Source: Thiotrichales bacterium (GTDB lineage: Bacteria; Pseudomonadota; Gammaproteobacteria; PS1; Pseudothioglobaceae). Taken from it: a DNA stretch of 5,264 nt. The DNA lies in assembly GCA_002698045.1 (NCBI GenBank), contig NZUR01000035.1, positions 3,760 through 9,023 of the forward strand, given 5' to 3'. The translations under genes were made by a program, and so were the position numbers. The notes under the pieces are model-generated. The model saw nothing but the letters and a program-made list of their open reading frames with translations, ran no database searches and was not told the origin of the DNA. Position 1 is the first letter of the stretch, and the number at the start of each line of letters is the position of its first letter. This document shows, in pieces, positions 4,119-5,264 of the stretch.

Positions 4119-5264
4119 ATGAGCATTGAGCAAGATGACATTAAAGTTAATCTTAAAGGGTTTGCAGGTCATGGATTAGTCCACTCCAATGTTTCTGATG
4201 ATGAAATTACACTAGTTGGTTCTGGAACTCCAGCAGGTGAATATCTTAGAAGGTATTGGCAGCCAGTTTTTATTTCTTCTGAGCTCGAAAATCTTCCTGT
4301 CGCAATAAAAATCCTAGGAGAAGAGCTTGTCTTGTTTCGAGATAAAAGTAATCAATTAGGTTTAGTTCATAAACATTGCCCTCATAGACAGGCTTCTCTT
4401 GAATTTGGTATTTGTCATGAAACAGGAATTCAATGTTGCTATCATGGATGGCATTTTGATGTTGATGGTACACTAATAGATGTACCAGGGCAGCCTGAAC
4501 ATATTGCAGATATTATCAAACAAAGAGTTCGACTTGGTGCTTATCCAACTCACGAATTTAAAGGTTTAATTTTTGCTTATCTAGGCCCAATTGATGAAAA
4601 ACCTGAATTTCCAATTTATGATTCCCTTGATTTTGAAGACATGGATATGGTGCCTTATAAAGCCCCTTTTAAGTGTAACTGGCTTCAGGTTCTAGATGCT
4701 ATAGTCGACCCTATTCATACCTCCTTCCTTCACTCCAATATGAGTCGAGAACAATTTTCTGAGGGCTTTGGTGAGGTCGGGCAGATTGACTTCTTTGAAC
4801 GTGATAGCTGGATTTTAGGATGTAATACCAGAAGAGTAGGTGACAATGTTTGGTTTAGAATTAATGAAGTTGTTTTGCCAAACTTTACTCAGGCAGGTGC
4901 AGCATTTACAGCTGATGGCACAAAACAAATTTATTATGGACGAAGTTCATTTACAAGATGGGTCGTACCAATTGATGATGAATCCACTATTTGCTATGCT
5001 TGGGCTAATTTTGGAGAGCGTGGAGATCCACAGGAATACAATACCCCAGAAGGTCCTGAACTAATCGAGCAAGGTGAGCTATTTGATCGGCCTTATGAAC
5101 AGCGCCAAAGATTTCCTGCTGATAGGGAGGCATGTGAAGGTATAGGACCAATCAATATACATAAAAATGAAAATTTAGTGACCAGTGATCAAGGCGTTGC
5201 AATGATGCGCCAAAGAATAAGAGAGCAAATTAGAACAGTGTCTTCTGGCAAACATCCATATCTT
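4119..5264 (+). CDS. Rieske oxygenase alpha subunit, phthalate-dioxygenase / aromatic demethylase type, 3' end cut by window
   Basis: Terminal oxygenase with 382 codons open to the right edge; relatives are about 420-460 residues, so the C-terminus is missing. After a leader of about 30 residues comes the family's typical entry L32-V-G-S-G-T-P-A-G-E-Y-L-R-R-Y-W47. The Rieske cluster ligands are C87-P-H89 and C106-C-Y-H109, followed by GWHFDVDG. The mononuclear iron site is D197-P-I-H200-T-S-F-L-H205 with a true bridging Asp, and D357 in VTSDQGVA is the likely third ligand. This is the branch of phthalate 4,5-dioxygenase, vanillate/dicamba demethylase-like and LigX-like enzymes, clearly different from the Rieske protein encoded at 2799-3872. 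The substrate cannot be read from sequence; ring hydroxylation or O-/N-demethylation are both possible. The ATG at 4119 has GAGG (4105-4108) ten bases upstream. It diverges from the amine-type operon and probably shares its control region. No reductase is visible. Confidence 0.92.
   Translation, partial: MSIEQDDIKVNLKGFAGHGLVHSNVSDDEITLVGSGTPAGEYLRRYWQPVFISSELENLPVAIKILGEELVLFRDKSNQLGLVHKHCPHRQASLEFGICHETGIQCCYHGWHFDVDGTLIDVPGQPEHIADIIKQRVRLGAYPTHEFKGLIFAYLGPIDEKPEFPIYDSLDFEDMDMVPYKAPFKCNWLQVLDAIVDPIHTSFLHSNMSREQFSEGFGEVGQIDFFERDSWILGCNTRRVGDNVWFRINEVVLPNFTQAGAAFTADGTKQIYYGRSSFTRWVVPIDDESTICYAWANFGERGDPQEYNTPEGPELIEQGELFDRPYEQRQRFPADREACEGIGPINIHKNENLVTSDQGVAMMRQRIREQIRTVSSGKHPYL

Noticed and set aside
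4270..4473. Minus-strand open frame of 67 codons
   Set aside because: Antisense to the Rieske cluster region of the plus-strand oxygenase; no supporting features.
4840..5064. Plus-strand open frame of 74 codons
   Set aside because: It is an out-of-frame reading inside the plus-strand oxygenase, whose own frame is continuous through this stretch.

Overview
The window is an A+T-rich, tightly packed piece of a bacterial chromosome. It holds five genes on the minus strand and one on the plus strand, separated by a 246-base A+T-rich divergent promoter region. Gene style points to a proteobacterium: a glutathione-dependent GloA, an Lrp/AsnC regulator, Rieske oxygenases, and mostly clear AAGGAG-type ribosome binding sites. 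A low-G+C marine or otherwise aquatic proteobacterium would fit, but there is no taxonomic marker here and that is only an inference. No tRNA, rRNA, CRISPR array or mobile element was seen.

Minus-strand operon, read from 3872 down to the left edge: (1) a GbcA/CntA-type Rieske oxygenase alpha subunit (3872-2799); (2) a GloA-type glyoxalase I with all four metal ligands (2769-2344); (3) a short EutQ-like cupin that lacks the usual cupin histidines (2338-1934); (4) an Lrp/AsnC-family regulator with an unusual N-terminal extension (1924-1373); (5) a glutamine-synthetase-fold ligase of the GlnT/gamma-glutamylamide-synthetase type, cut off by the left edge after 446 codons (1340 to 1). Gaps are 29, 5, 9 and 32 bases, so all five are probably co-transcribed. 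Two ribosome binding sites overlap the preceding stop codon.

Plus strand: from 4119 a second Rieske oxygenase alpha subunit begins. It belongs to a different branch (phthalate 4,5-dioxygenase/aromatic demethylase type) and runs off the right edge after 382 codons.

Between them (3873-4118) lie a perfect TATAAT box facing left, a 10-bp inverted repeat (ACCTTAATAT at 3943 and ATATTAAGGT at 4086), and a GGTAT-N5-ATACC dyad just before the plus-strand gene. These are candidate sites for the operon's own Lrp-type regulator.

How the genes may work together (inference): the Rieske oxygenase resembles those that oxidise N-methylated ammonium compounds. The ligase keeps glutamine synthetase catalytic residues but appears to lack the ammonium-site Asp, so it may join an organic amine to glutamate. 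The cupin resembles a protein of ethanolamine utilisation, and GloA removes 2-oxoaldehydes. Together this looks like an uncharacterised amine (quaternary ammonium, alkanolamine or aromatic amine) catabolic locus under a local amino-acid/amine-sensing regulator. The window contains no reductase, ferredoxin or beta subunit for either oxygenase.
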